From the NCBI RefSeq assembly GCF_010093535.1, contig NW_022985167.1:1624962-1688961 (forward strand): 64,000 nucleotides of DNA. Reading direction: 5' to 3'. Made by a program: the position numbers and the translations under genes. This document shows, piece after piece, positions 47,805-60,521 of this stretch. The notes under the pieces are model-generated. The model was given only the letters and a program-made list of their open reading frames with translations. It was not told where the DNA came from and did no database searches. This DNA comes from Lindgomyces ingoldianus. Its lineage: Eukaryota; Ascomycota; Dothideomycetes; Pleosporales; Lindgomycetaceae. The first letter of the stretch is position 1; the number at the start of each line of letters is the position of its first letter.

Positions 47805-49224
47805 AGTAGTTTTAGTAGAGTAATTAACGGGGACTTGGTGCAGATGGTGCGAAAGAGAGGTAAATGTGTGATTGTGACTACGATGATAATACTGAGTAAA
47901 ACAGTACTGCTGAAATAGGAGAATAATCTTGAAGATACCTGTATTTACACCCCGTATTGTCTAACAGCCTTGGCAATAATAACTGAGCGGCTTGAGCGGA
48001 CTGAAGTGGCGCATGTGCTTGCTCGGGGAGGTCCAAGCCTAGGAGATTAAAGGCGCAGTCTCCTCTTTCCAACTTGTAATGGCAGCATGATATATCATAG
48101 TGTAGCCGTCTCGGTCATCGCCCTCTTGGAACCCCGGAGTCATGAAACGTGGCAGGGTCTTGCAAGTGACATTTAATGGCATCTCGGATTGGATTGGTTG
48201 AATAGCTCGTATTGGCTGCTGGCGTAAGCTTTGCAGCGCCACACCCGCTTCTCGATTATACGTTTTAACGAATGCCGTTGATGGGGTGTTGGTAGGGAGG
48301 GTCAGGCATGGTATTCGATGCTATCATGAACTTACCGAGCTGTTTTCTGTGATGCATTAGCCGATGCGCCCAAGTGTACAGTAGTATTTAGTCTAATTTA
48401 TTTGAAAAAAAATTAATTTTTGCGTTCAAGGTGAAGAATCTTCGATGCAATTTGGAACGGCGAGTCACGAGAATCGCGATTTGACTACACTCAGCTATGG
48501 TGCTAGGCCCTTTCACCTGCATTCGTGCGAAACAGGAGGCAAGGTGCCACAGGTAGAGCATATTTAGGAGAGAACGACCGCCAAGGAAGAAAACAAGAAC
48601 CTCTGGCCGTTTTCACTCATGTTCTTGCCATGATACTACCGTCTGGAATAGGCATACCCGAGCTAATAGACTACAATGATTCTGGTCTGATTCTCTCGAA
48701 ATCTTTGAGAGCCCACTACATAATACGGTTCTATTAAGTTTGGACTAAGTGATATGTGAGCCTCTAGTGGTTGATAGAGCTTAAGAACTTGGGTAGGAAA
48801 CGTGCCGGATGATTGAGGACTAAGAAAACATAATTATTCCCATATAGCGCAAATGATACATGGATAGACTAACCGGGCTCCAATTGATAGCGCACACTTA
48901 CCTTTTAGAACTACAATGAAATTCATTTATAGTCTAAACAGCTCCTTCCAATTAACTAGGGCAGCAAATTTCCACCTTCTGGGAAGTCACCATCTGAAGT
49001 TCACAGGAAGCCACTTCCAGAACCGCCAAGCAGTATAGAAAACACCCGCCGCTCCTGTCCCAGTATCTTGCAAACTACAATCCCTACCCATCTCTAGGAG
49101 TTTCTATTACGCCCACTCGCAAACAACTCAAGTATAACGCCTCAGTTTCGGCAACTCCCTTCATCCAGTGAATAAAGCGCAGCCATAATTGTCGGACAGC
49201 GCAACAATTATCTATTGTGTTCAT
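47805..49224. other. Gene-free spacer
   Basis: Short minus-strand frames near 47878-48242 lack any recognisable domain. A run of A near 48404-48412 marks an AT-rich patch. Nothing else is seen. Confidence 0.45.
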
Positions 49225-49950
49225 ATGGACCCTCTACATAAAATGACAAGCCTTCCGGTTACCTACTGCCCGCATACAACCCCGCCCAACTCGGAAAATC
49301 AATCTGTGCAAGCACCAACCAATCAATTCTCTATGACGGCTGGGTCGTTCCACCGCCCCGGCCATTCTGGCATCCGAGCTATTCTCGATGATATGTACAC
49401 CATTCTACCACCGGAGAGGCCTGGCAGGCCGGAATACAAAAGGTGTAGGACTACGTTTGGCTTGATGCGATCGATCTTCCGCAAGGCTGAGACATCGGAA
49501 AACCTCGAAACCGAATACATTGAACTAGCTAAGCTTGAGCCTGCACTTCGCCAGCAGCTAGAAGGTCTCAATTCTTGCAAAGGCATACCAGAGAAGATGA
49601 TGAAATGTCTGGATGAGCTCAAGATCACTGTTGCGGTGATGCTTAAGGGAGGGCTGACCCCAAATGACATCTCATGTCAGATGGCCGAGAATGAGACGGA
49701 GCACGTTGAGCTGCAGGTTATGGATCCTAAGCCTAGGGTTGAATCAAATCAGATCAAGATTCCAGTCAAACTTATTCCTGAGACCAAGCTGGACAGTCTT
49801 CGTGAGGATCTCGCTGCAGCCAACGCTAAGATTGTTCGCCTCATCAATGAGAACAATTCTCTGACCACGAGTCTCCAACAGGTCACCTCCGAGCGCGACT
49901 CATTATTACGCCAGGCCGGGAAATTATCCTCCGCTCGGGGATCGTGGTAG
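49225..49950 (+). CDS. Small coiled-coil protein, function unknown
   Basis: The frame from ATG 49225 codes 241 residues without an intron. An upstream extension uses a non-ATG codon. The first 45 residues are Pro/Thr/Ser-rich. Residues about 55-140 look folded and helical (GIRAILDDMYTILPPERPGR, then KCLDELKITVAVML). The C-terminal 55 residues are a probable coiled coil (LREDLAAANAKIVRLINENN). There is no signal peptide. The composition is protein-like throughout, and the opposite strand lacks a comparable frame. No family is recognised. Confidence 0.65.
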   Translation: MDPLHKMTSLPVTYCPHTTPPNSENQSVQAPTNQFSMTAGSFHRPGHSGIRAILDDMYTILPPERPGRPEYKRCRTTFGLMRSIFRKAETSENLETEYIELAKLEPALRQQLEGLNSCKGIPEKMMKCLDELKITVAVMLKGGLTPNDISCQMAENETEHVELQVMDPKPRVESNQIKIPVKLIPETKLDSLREDLAAANAKIVRLINENNSLTTSLQQVTSERDSLLRQAGKLSSARGSW

Positions 49951-52552
49951 AGGTAGCAGAACGGTGATGATCGTGGTACGTAGGCCAATGTTGCCACACG
50001 TAATCCGAAGGTAAAATCATCTTTAGCTCATGGAACTCGTGTGCCGTTATGCACGGATTTATGGGTAGGTATCCTCATAAATCAGAAATTCAGTGCCTTT
50101 TCTCGAACCCTTTCGTGCTTTATGGTAAGACTTTCCCCTTCGTCCCCAATGTGTGTGTTGCGCGTGCATTTCTATCCGCTTAATACTCTTCTTCTGTGCA
50201 TGGAAGAAGGTTGACCTTCTGCCACCTGCAACAGTTTGCCGGGAGCCTCCAGTTCCTGATAGGGATTTCTTACGCGGAGCTAACTTATTATCCAACTTAT
50301 TATGTGTATTCTTCTAGGAGCTTCTAGTTCTATATATAGTTCCACAACCGTCATTCATGCCCTCTAGTGGTCCCCAGACTGCATCATGTGGTATATTTTT
50401 GCACTCTCCGTAGGTAGCCGGTCGCCTTCGCAGTGCTCTGGATCATTTGTGGTAGTGGAGCCCTGCAAAAAGATATAAGATCTCCCTTTTCACACAAGCT
50501 AAGCGCTCGCGCACTCCTGTTTCTCGACTCTGAATGAAAATACAGACTGCTGCACGGCACTCATACAGAAAAGCCCAAATACCCATATAATTTTCGCGTT
50601 AGTCCAGAGCCGCACAGCACCAGGCTCTAAACTCGGATATTAAGTAACAAGTCTACAAACACCAAGCAATCTTCCGTTCGCCAAGAGTTACATGGAGCCC
50701 TTTCATCTCTTTGCTCCCTTGCCCTTCACCCGGTTGGTGGGCCAGCCAAATCGAGGCCAACACCTGAGCAGTACCCCGATTATCCTGTGCCCTAGTGACT
50801 TGTCCAACTTGGGAAACTACCTGAATGGAATGACACATCAAGAACAATCTAGCCTTCTAAAGTGTGCCACAAGAAATTGTTCCAGAAGGAGGTATATTCA
50901 CAGTTACGGAGTTCTCCTAACCGTATCATCTGCTTGTCTTCATGAAATATCTCGTAATATGAGAGTTGCATTGTTTTCGACACTGAGTATAGATTCACAC
51001 CTAGAAACTATCCCTGTCTCAACCCTAGTTTAGCATTTCCGATTAGAACTTTGGGGCTCTAATCGCCATATATTATCACGATCATATACAGCTGAGCTTT
51101 CCGTTCGTTTATTAATTAAATTGGCTCCTTAAGCCATGCGCGTGCTTTAGAACATCACAAGAAAGCTACATTCAAGCTTTCGCTCAGCACATTAAGACAT
51201 CCAAGAAATTTGCATACGGAGAACATAGCTGCGATGAGAGCGCTCACAACGCCATGGCCTCCAATATCCACGACGGTACATTTACTACAATTCCGTAAGA
51301 AAGTCAAGAGCTTCTCCGACCTCTACAACGCATTGCCTACGAGTAGTCAAGAGAGGTTCTAGAGTGAAGGTGTGAAGCTAGGAGGAGCACCAGAGGCATG
51401 AGGAACTGGATTCATTGCTAAAGGAGGGTAGCTACGGGTTTATATAGTACTAGGTGAACCTGTCAGGCGACCTAAGGCTGCCACTAGCTTAGGCTGCAGC
51501 AGGTGAAAGTAGTGTCAGGTGACTGGAGGTTTGAGAGCTCCGTAACTGCAAACAAAGGGACTGAGAAAAATCATCTCTATAATTCTCGATCATCACACCA
51601 TGTCTCTCAGGAGGCTTCGCATAGGGGAAGCATTTCCTGAGCATCGCAATGTGTTAGATCGAGGGTCTCACAAACCCCACCGTACTCGCTATATCCTAGA
51701 GAGCTTGAATGATTACATCCCAATTACAACAGCCATGTTCCGGGTCGGTTACTTAGGAGGCTGGCAAACAAGAAACCGAGCTCCTTATTGACAAAATAGA
51801 TCGAAAGCCTTCGGCGGTTATGTAGGTGAATCTTGAAGATATCCGACAGGGGAGACAATATGCGGTAACATTCATATCCAAAGGCTACGGACAGAATCAA
51901 TAGGTATCCGAAGTTCCCATCAAATACATTGCGAGTGTTGTCGAAACGTCTTGGGTCAGCACTAGATGGAGGGGCTGGTAAAAATTGGCGTAAATGAAGG
52001 GTTTTCGGAGTCAAAAAGGTGGCATAGAACTAGAGCAAGGATTATTTTTTTGCGCGACTTTATAGTTAAGTGGGAAATTTGACATGATTCAGATTTGGCC
52101 GGAATTACGTTGCCACTCCGCGAGGACTTTTCTTGGCAACTTCACTGAATATCGATCTTAGAGCTGGTATGGTATGGGTTAAATTTGATCACATTATCTT
52201 TTCTTGCTTGCTTTTTCAACGTAGGCGAAGTCTGTTGAGGTGTCCACGGGAGCCCAGGTGAGGTTCACGAGTCGCATCCCCTGGTCGCGTGGCTTTAAAA
52301 CTCCGCTAGCTACTCTTGGCCTCAGCCACAAACAGTCCGTCGTATGTTAGCTACAGGAGCTGAGATGCGAGGTGGGATCATGAAGCGGTGGTGAGATGCT
52401 TCCACCTTATGCTCCAGAAGACTCACGGCGTAGATCTGGATCCGTAGAATAGCCCATGAAGCTAGATCTAGTAAGACATATATGGGTGTTATAATTTCTC
52501 GTCTGATCTAAACACATCAGCCATAGTGGTCATCTCACAAAGATTAACGAAA
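49951..52552. other. Gene-free spacer
   Basis: Frames of 60-115 codons (for example 50692-51033 plus) have no domain or splice context. No repeats or RNA genes were recognised. Confidence 0.45.
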
Positions 52553-54352
52553 ATGTCAAATCAATGCGACATCCAAATCAACCCGGACATCATCGGCATC
52601 GGTGTACTTCCTCCTCCATCCTCTACCCCTAAACGCACCTAACTTAATATTACGCACAGGTCCGCATATCTCTCTACATCCTCTCCCTCGCCGGCCCCAT
52701 CCTGTCCCTATTCTCCGCGTCCGACGCCCTCCTCCGCTCAATTGAAACCTCCATGGGCCTAACTGGCCTCGCAGTCTTACTCACCACTTTCGTCTACTCT
52801 GGGGAGAAAACCCTTGATTTGTTCCATGCACTCTGCATTTTCCATTTGGTCGGTTTGGCTGGCGTTTCTATCCGACCGAAGAGGGATGTGCGTCAAAAGC
52901 AAATCACGCAAGCAATTTTCGAAGTCGTGTATTTGGGTGGAACATTAGGATTACTTATTTTCATGATCTCCGTGTTTGCACGCGCAAAGAGTTTTGGTCC
53001 GAAGCCTCAGTGCAATGATGGGGTTATGTATGTGATGTTTGGCGTGAATGTCTCGGCGATTAACCCGACGTTCCGGGCGCTCTTTCTCGCAAACTTTGCC
53101 TTGATGCTCGTTGGATTGCCGGTTTCGTATCTGGTCTGGTCGGCGAGAAAAGAGCGATATTGTTCGGATGAGGAAGAGTTTGCTGGGATCCGTGTGATGA
53201 GTGACGTTGCTGGGAGGTGCTATTTAATTGCTATGCTCGAACTCATGATTAAGAGAAACAATACGACATCTGATGGGAGTGACTGGTCATTTGGGCAGAT
53301 TTTGGCAATGATGATGTTGTTGGGGCCTTTGATTGAGTTTGTTTCGGCTTTTTTTAAGGACGGAAATCAGGATGATGACGGTAAGAAATCTGGAAAACTT
53401 TTAAGCAACCAGTTTGTTAACGTGGTTCAGGTTGGGAGTTCAAGTTCCAATTAGCGGTATTCTTTGGAATACGTAAGTAAATCTGGCGCAAGTGACGCCG
53501 AGTCCAAGATGCTAAAGATCCAGCAGCCCTAATGCGCATGATCGAAGCCGCGTTCGATTTTGCGTTCTGTGCAGCAGCAGGGGCAGCAGCGGCGGCAACA
53601 GGCGCGCACGTTGCAGGAAGTCTAGTGACCACCCGAATAGTTCAATTAGGTGCTCTTGGTGGCGTTATGTCCTCTGGAATTCTAAACTACAGTCTTCTGG
53701 TGGCTTTGACTGGGTCGAGTGTTGTTGTCCTGGGCCTAGCCTTTGCAATCACAACTTTCGGGAATGCGTTTATCGTTACTCTGCTGATGGGTGATAAGGT
53801 TCTTGGGTCCAGTAGGTGTCTTTGTTGAGAGTAGAGACGTATTATTGACAATGTTAAAGCGCCGAATGCCATGCTTGTCGGAGCCATAGCTGCTGGCGCC
53901 CCTCTCCTTCTCGGCAGCGGAATCGCACAGGCTGGAGGTAAGTCCTCTTTCGATGACGGTATCACTTACTTCAGTTAATTCGCTAAAGCGGCCAACTTTT
54001 CCTCTCTACCGCTCGGAGCCGCATTCGACACACTCGCTGGATACACCTTCGCGAGAGTTTCTTTGAACCATGGTATGCCGATTCGAATTTTCCATCTGTA
54101 ACCAGTAATTGACATGGTCAAGGGTTTTACGTATGCCCCAATAATGCGGCAGCTGCGGCAGGCGCCGTATACGGTGTCCTTATGTTCGTTTTCCGGCTCC
54201 CGCAGTCGTGTGCAGTATGGAGCTATCAGGAAAAGGAAAGGAAGAGGCTGCGACGAGAGGGATTCCACGGAGGAGATCATCACTGGAGGAAGCTCATGAG
54301 TGCCGAGGGCCAGCTTGGCTTCCAGCGTGCGTTGGCTGGGATGATGCAGTAA
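52553..54352 (+). CDS. Multi-pass membrane protein, seven exons, function unknown
   Basis: Exons are 52553-52603, 52660-53380, 53431-53472, 53518-53811, 53860-53937, 53989-54072 and 54123-54352, giving 499 residues. The first intron (donor GTACTT) is phase 0 and the other five are all phase 1. The N-terminus MSNQCDIQINPDIIGIG joined to VRISLYI matches the start (CDIQxNPDxxGxGVR) of a fungal family of 6-7-helix membrane proteins. The first 240 residues hold several hydrophobic helices. Exons 3 and 4 then link, in frame, to an Ala-rich hydrophobic half (AFCAAAGAAAAATG..) and a basic Cys-containing tail. A simpler reading, two genes at 52553-53454 and 53532-54352, ignores two well-formed introns, so one gene is preferred. 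Confidence 0.8.
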
Positions 54353-56295
54353 CGGTAATGACAGAAGTAGCCGTTGAGGCTTTGTAGACCCCTGTACGGT
54401 AGTTTGAAATAATGTCGAGATTTGAGGCAAACGGCTAATGTAGTACCTCCTGTATCGCTTATTAAAGCACACCCACTTGAACCCCTCGTTTTATGCAGCT
54501 ATTTCCGAAGGAAGTGAAATAAACAAGGAATCTCGGTGACCTTGAAGGGCCGCAAGGGACATGGGAACGGATATAATGGTGTAATAAAGGGCTTAGAAAA
54601 GGTCCAGGCCATGGTAAAAAGAGATGTCCGCCCAAACGGCAGCCGGTGTTCCGATATCCTTGATTATAGGGGATTCCTGGAAAGCCAACTGGGAAGACAG
54701 TTGCAGAAGCCATAGAGATTCCATTGTGAGTCCACGAGTTCCTGAATCCGGCCAGCGAGCTGATGGACCAGGGCTTCCAACGGGCCGTACTACGGTCCGT
54801 ACAAAGTGAACCGTAACGGTCACGTGTTTAGTACAAATGTACTAAGTTTGTGAGCCATACTGTACAATTAATAATGCCCTAGGTACAGTACATAGTACAG
54901 ATTGTATTACCCTTTTAGGAAGTTTATATAGGGGTTCTAGAGGGGTAGGAGGGCTCTAGCAAGTAAGAGGCCTATAGGCGCTTAAATCTCTTTTTAAGGG
55001 GTTTAACCTATCTATCTGCAGTCTGTTGTCTTAAGAATGCCTATTACAGACTATTTTCTATTATAGAGTTATCTATCTACGCCTTTTACTGCCTTATAGG
55101 CCTTATCTAGTCCTATCTGCTCTTGTTACTAGGGAGAACTAGTTATTTTATAGTTAATTAGACCTTAATTTTACATCTTTAGAAACTTATAGTCTTAGCT
55201 GTTTTAACTAGAGTACAGTGTACTTTAATTAAATTGTACTACTTGTACAGATTACGTGAGCTGTAACAGTTATAATACGTACACCTACCTCTCCTCCTCC
55301 CTGTTGTACAAACGTACACAAAATCTCACCCGTACAGGCCTTAAAATCGCCCAATCGTACAGTACTACGCCTCGTTGGAAGCCCTGTGATGGACGATGAC
55401 AGGGTGGCGAACAAAGAGCTCAGGTAACTGGGCTTTTGCCTTCCAAAGTCTTTCGTTGCCAGGAATACTTCGTCCCTTTAAGGAATTGACATTAGTCCCA
55501 AGACAATGATATTCAGCTAGTCGGTCAGATGTTGCGATAAGACAGCTCTATTCTCAGGGGCTAGTTTCAAGCCGACCTTCTCGCCTTCGACCTGTTAGCA
55601 CGACGCCCCCGCGTTCAATCTCTGCTCGAAGCTCCTCCAATTCAGTCTTGAACGCCCTCAGCTGGTAGATCTCTCTATTTGATTCTAGTGGGGATGTCGC
55701 TGTCAAGGACCCATTGGCCTTACAACTCGGATCCTCCGGCGTCAAACTTAACATGAAAGCGTTGAAGTTACCATGCCGCTCTCTGAAACTCCGAGTCTAT
55801 GTGTCCTAGATCCATCTTTTGTGTGCTTGTCAAATTAATCGAGTGTGGAGGAGGAAGGTCCGGTCGATGGAGATAGTCGTGGGGAAGGAAGTTAAAACAG
55901 CATGAGAGCGGGGTAGTTGCTCGGTTTTGCGCATTAACTCTCCAAAAAGACTAAAAATGGTCTAACTAACAATCTACCAGTCAAAACTGTACCTGGATGA
56001 AGGGCGGAGCCTCATGAAAAGCGGCGTCCGTGCGGGAATCCGTTTCCGCGCACGTGTCCCAATAGTGAAACGCGGCACGAGGTCCGTGTCTGATAACGCT
56101 ATCTCGGCGAGCCACGTCCCATGGCACGACGGAGAATTTCTTCGGAACGAAGGCCTTCCGATTCGGGAAGCCGAAATAACTCATAGAATCATGAAATCGC
56201 AGCTCTCGCCCATGCATTCCGCGTCCATCTAAGCAGATTCGCGTGCTCGCGAAGAGCGAGTGAGGTCGAGCTGAATATGAGAGTCAAACCATCAT
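54353..56295. other. Gene-free region containing a degenerate element
   Basis: Apart from the inverted-repeat element listed separately, no gene is supported. A 66-codon minus frame at 55554-55754 and a GC-richer stretch at 55980-56230 have no recognisable product. Confidence 0.45.
54811..55285. mobile_element. Degenerate MITE-like element with terminal inverted repeats
   Basis: The segment at about 54811-54850 (CCGTAACGGTCACGTG, then GTACAAATGTACTAAG) is matched in reverse complement by about 55230-55283 (CTGTTACAGCTCACGT, then GTACAAGTAGTACAA). That is about 42 aligned positions at roughly 75 percent identity. The 380-bp interior is AT-rich, rich in CTTATAGG/TATCTA words, and codes nothing. 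Size and structure fit a non-autonomous DNA transposon with mutated ends. Target-site duplications could not be fixed. Confidence 0.5.
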
Positions 56296-57297
56296 CTAAG
56301 CCTCCCTCTCGCCCCTCCTCCCAGGCTCTACCTCAACTCCCCTCCTCTCAAATACTAAGCACAAAAAGAACGCCAACAGCTTACTGCTCCCAGTGACGGC
56401 GAGCCCCAATCCCACCCACACAACCAACTCAATCACCGTTACTGCCATGATAGATGTAAACACCAATGTCCCTGCAATATAATATATTCCCCAAGCCAAC
56501 TGCACCGGCCATGCCTCATCTGCACCCTGCACCGCCGAAATAATACTCCTTTTCCGCTCTGGATCTCTTTCATCGCATTCACGAATCTGCAGCCCATACC
56601 CATTCGTCTTCACACGGGCACCCGCATCCGCGCCTTGGGCTTGAATCCTCTCAGACTTTTCACTCTTAATTTTCCTCCTCCTTAGTCCCGCAAACACCAT
56701 ATGAATCGCCGCTGGAACAAGCGCGACCACATACCACGTCGCCACAAATACCGGGTACGGACAACCTAGTGCGCTGCGCTTTGAATATATTTCCATAACT
56801 GCGAGCCCAGCATATGAAGCCAACATCACGACTGCCGAAAGGGCCACCCAAAGCCCGGTCACAAACCGGGTCTGATCCCACGCCGCCTCCGCCATCGTGT
56901 TAATCCCGCCAATTCTTTTCTTTGTCTCTTCGCTCGTTCCTGTCTCCACGGGCACAAGTCCCAACGCGAGAACTAAGATCTCAACAATCGGATTCAAGGT
57001 GTCTGTCACGTATATTATCCTGCGCTCCGGCCACGCTATGTCCTTTAATGTGAGCGGGACTAGCCCCATGATGAGTGCGGTAGCGGCGAACTGCTGCTTT
57101 CGGGATTCGCCGGCGGCTTCGAAAAGACAGTCGGCGGCACCCCAGCACGCTTGGACGTCACTTTTGGTCCACCATCTGAAGTATGGTTTGAAGGGGGAGT
57201 GGATGAGTGAGTTTACGTCGGCGGGGCAGAAGCCGGATTCAATGCGGCCGGCGATAGCCAGGGTGGGGAGGGTGGTGAGGATAAAGCGGAGGGCCAT
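56296..57297 (-). CDS. Multi-pass membrane protein, function unknown
   Basis: The single-exon frame from ATG 57297 codes 333 residues. An N-terminal signal-like segment (MALRFILTTLPTLAIAG) precedes a conserved-looking block, SPFKPYFRWWTKSDVQACWG with AADCLFEAAG, which I know from uncharacterised fungal membrane proteins. About six hydrophobic helices follow. A basic, charged loop separates helices 4 and 5 (about residues 207-255). The C-terminus is basic and charged. There is no enzyme motif. It lies 2 kb from another membrane protein gene on the opposite strand, but the two do not look alike. Confidence 0.82.
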   Translation of the reverse strand: MALRFILTTLPTLAIAGRIESGFCPADVNSLIHSPFKPYFRWWTKSDVQACWGAADCLFEAAGESRKQQFAATALIMGLVPLTLKDIAWPERRIIYVTDTLNPIVEILVLALGLVPVETGTSEETKKRIGGINTMAEAAWDQTRFVTGLWVALSAVVMLASYAGLAVMEIYSKRSALGCPYPVFVATWYVVALVPAAIHMVFAGLRRRKIKSEKSERIQAQGADAGARVKTNGYGLQIRECDERDPERKRSIISAVQGADEAWPVQLAWGIYYIAGTLVFTSIMAVTVIELVVWVGLGLAVTGSSKLLAFFLCLVFERRGVEVEPGRRGEREA

Positions 57298-58286
57298 GGT
57301 GGAGTGGGTTGGAGAAGTGTGAAGGTTGTTGGTGGGCGTTGTTATCGTTGTGTGAACGGGTGGGGTGTTCGTTTAAAAAGATTAACGGGCGCTAGGAGAC
57401 AGAGCGCTCTTGAATCTTGCTTGACCTAACGATAGTATCTCAGTATTCTGAAACGGTACCTAAACCAATCTACAGATAAATGAATCTCTCTCACCAAAAC
57501 TGTACGTAGAGTTATAGAGAAAACAAGGGCAATGCAGGTTGTAAAAACATCCTGGAATCAGTCTTTAATAACCACATGCGTCGTTTGCCCAGACACGGTC
57601 GGTGAAGGTTGCGAATTTAGCCCCCACGAACGTGGTGGATCCTTTGGGGGCCAAAGCTGTGACAACCAAAGCTCCATACGGAAATCTTGCGAAGCGCTTC
57701 AGAATGTGGCTTGGATCAAGCAACTGAAAAAGTAAAGAGTGAGCCATATAATGAGAACTTCAAATTTGGGGCTAAGCGCAGAAACTTGAAAGATGACCAC
57801 ACCAACTAGGGTACCACCCTGCACGGCTGCTCGGGGAATTTGTAATGATTCGAGCCCTACATCGCACCTGCAGGAGGAATATCTTCAATAAGTTCGTGGG
57901 CGTATCAGTTCGTAGCAAAAACATCAAGGAATGGAGCGATTTTCCAAATCCGGCATGCTATGCCCCTGAATGCGCATCCGTATTCTGAGACATGTATGAG
58001 ACGTCTGAATTGAGAACATTGCCTCAACGTACAATGCTTACCTAGCCGTTTTTAATATCCTACAGGGGCTGTAAGGTGACGGTTTTGGATTACATGCGTT
58101 CCTATGGTTGGATAACAGGCCAGGTTCAGCCAAAAGGTGCTTGGGCGTGAAAAGGAATGAGATCTGATTTCCCACATTGCAGGATGAGTACGTGCCAACT
58201 ATAGCGTCCAGAGCATACGCCAAGCGACCAACAATAAATCCTTATGCGAGTTGCCTTTCAGACAACCCGGCCCCCACTCCGATTCT
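57298..58286. other. Gene-free spacer
   Basis: Frames of about 60 codons only. This is the promoter side of the membrane-protein gene and the 3' flank of the basic-protein gene. Confidence 0.5.
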
Positions 58287-60521
58287 TCAATCATCATCCA
58301 CACCTCCATACTTGGCGAAATACTTCCTGCCTGCCTCCTCAAGCTCATCCCTTTTCTCAGCCCACTGTAGCGCCTTCTCATGCACTCCCATAAACTCCAT
58401 CCACACTTTCTTCCCACCTACCATTTCCGTTGGCTTCCCGCGCAGCAGCAAGTTTAAGTCAACTCTTAGCTGCAAGTAACCATTGCCTAGGAATGTAAGC
58501 TCCATCTTGTATTCCTCTGCAGCTGTCCGAATGGTCATCGTGCGGAACGACGCATGCGGCGGCGGCGAAAAGCTGAGTAAGGAAAACGACGTCGGTCGTG
58601 GAGGAATGCTAAGACGCGCGGTGAACACATTCTGGTTCTTGAAGCCAGCGATAGTAGAGATGTGAAAGGTGCGCATGCCATAGCCGTAACGATCAAAGTG
58701 GTGCTCTGCATATTGGGGGCAATACAAAGCCCAGACCCCCTCGATCCTACCAACAGGCACTGGCACCTTGGCAAGGATAGTTGTTTTCAAGAAGCCTTCA
58801 GCCTGTCTGACGCGTTTGGTTGCTTCGCCTAAGGAATTTTCTTCATGGTCCTTCTCAAGGAGAGCCAATACGTTGAGATTCTTCTCTTTTCCAATACGGA
58901 CGATTTCCTCTTTCTTCGGCGTGCAACCGCTGGCAGTACCTAGGCACGGAAGAGGCACGTCGGCGATGTTAGCTTGGTGCCAGGCCATATAATCGTGGAG
59001 ATATTCTTGCTCTTCAGAAAAGTTCACAGCAATTTGCACCTCTGCAAACTTCTGTGCGAAGACGTTGAATGGCGCCTCTTCATGGGACTCGCGGGCTTTT
59101 CTTCTCCTCTTCTCAGGTTTCACGAATGCATCGATTCCGGCTCCAGATCGAGCATAAGGCTTACCAACGCGCTCATATCCATTCGGGAGGTCGACAGACG
59201 ACTCGGACGAAGATGGAAGCGAAGCTATGGCCGAAGATGCTCGGGAGGATTGTTTCGAGTGCAGTCTCGGTCTCGGCTCACTCCCAGAGAGAGGTTTGAT
59301 CATTCTGTCAAGCGTCGTTGGGGTGAAAGGAAATGGCGCCTCAGACTTTCGACGTACTTTATGAGGCTTCGGCGTCTTAACAGAGGTATGTGATGATAGA
59401 TTGGTGTTCTCCTCAAGAGTAAATGAGTGATGTTTATCCTTCAGCCGTGGGTCTTCGATCTTCTTTGGGGCGGAATTCCCAGTTTGAAGAAGTGACGGGA
59501 ATGGTACGGGAGTCTTTCGAAAATTTGGAAGCACCCCTTTGCCAATTGAGGTCGGGGGTGTCTCAGGCACCAATACATCCGATACGTCATGGGCAGTATT
59601 GCGCTTTTTCTCGGCCTTTGCTACGATATTGAATGAGGAAATATGTGATGAGGAAAGAAGGGGAATCGGCGACTTGCGAGGAATCTTGAGATTGGGGGAG
59701 CCTCCAATACCGTTGGCGTTTAGTGTAACACCAGTCGTCTTGCCTTTGGTAAGTTCTTCGCTCTTCCTCTTAGGTTTCTTTCCTCTTAACCCTCCTACCT
59801 TTACAACCACAATCGTTAGCTCATGTTCTGACGTAAGAGCAGCTCGGACCTAGAAACCTACCTCAACCTTACCGGTACCAACGCTGGGGCTTGCTCTTGT
59901 CTCTTCAGGCATGTAACTGTGGTTTCTAAGGGCTTCCATCATAATTAGCCGATTTGTAGGTGCATCGGACGAGTCCGGCTGAGACACAGAGAGCAATCCA
60001 CCGCCAAATTCGTTCATGCTCTTCTTCATATCCTCAACCATGTGAGCCCCAACCAAGAATCCTCCTGTGCTCCCACCCTTTACATGTGACTTTGTCTCAG
60101 GGGCAACTGTTGAAGCCCGCTTTCGCTTCTTTATCGAGACTTGTAGGTTATTACTAATGTTGTCCGTCTTCTTATCGCTCTTCGTAGGAGTAGCTGCGAC
60201 AGACGGAGAAGCCTGGTCGACCAAACTAGTTCCGATTAGTTCGCGTCCCTTTTCAGACTTGTCCCCAGTGGCTGAGACTGCGATTTCTCGCTTGCGGTAT
60301 TTCTTCTCGCTTTTATGCTTCTTCTTTTCACTTCGCTCTTTCCAAAAATTTCGATCTTTCCTACGCGAATGTTTCTTCGTTGAATTGGTTACTGTAGAAA
60401 AGTCATCCTTGTCATTACCGTCGTCGTCGAAATCCGTAGTGCTGAACGTCTGGCGCGACTGCGATACGTTATACCCGTACCCATGGTGACGCGGAATGGT
60501 GTAGAGACCATTGGGCGGCAT
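58287..60521 (-). CDS. Basic, probably nuclear protein of unknown function
   Basis: Exons are 59862-60521 and 58287-59798 (63-bp GTAGGT..AAAG intron with branch GCTAAC, phase 0), giving 723 residues. Start ATG is at 60521. Residues 1-220 carry strongly basic clusters (KKHSRRKDRNFWKER, KKKHKSEKKYRKRE) of nuclear-localisation type. The middle is Ser/Pro-rich and likely disordered. From about residue 460 a folded C-terminal part follows, with conserved-looking segments such as YLHDYMAWHQANIAD, EGVWALYCPQYAEHHFDRYG and MELTFLGNGYLQLRVDLNLL. No known domain is recognised. A chromatin- or RNA-related role is a guess from the basic clusters. Confidence 0.8.

Noticed and set aside
50692..51033. 113-residue plus-strand frame
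   Set aside because: No domain, no supporting introns, and surrounded by stop-rich DNA.
55554..55754. 66-residue minus-strand frame with a helical Glu/Arg-rich end
   Set aside because: Too short and isolated to support as a gene, though it cannot be excluded.
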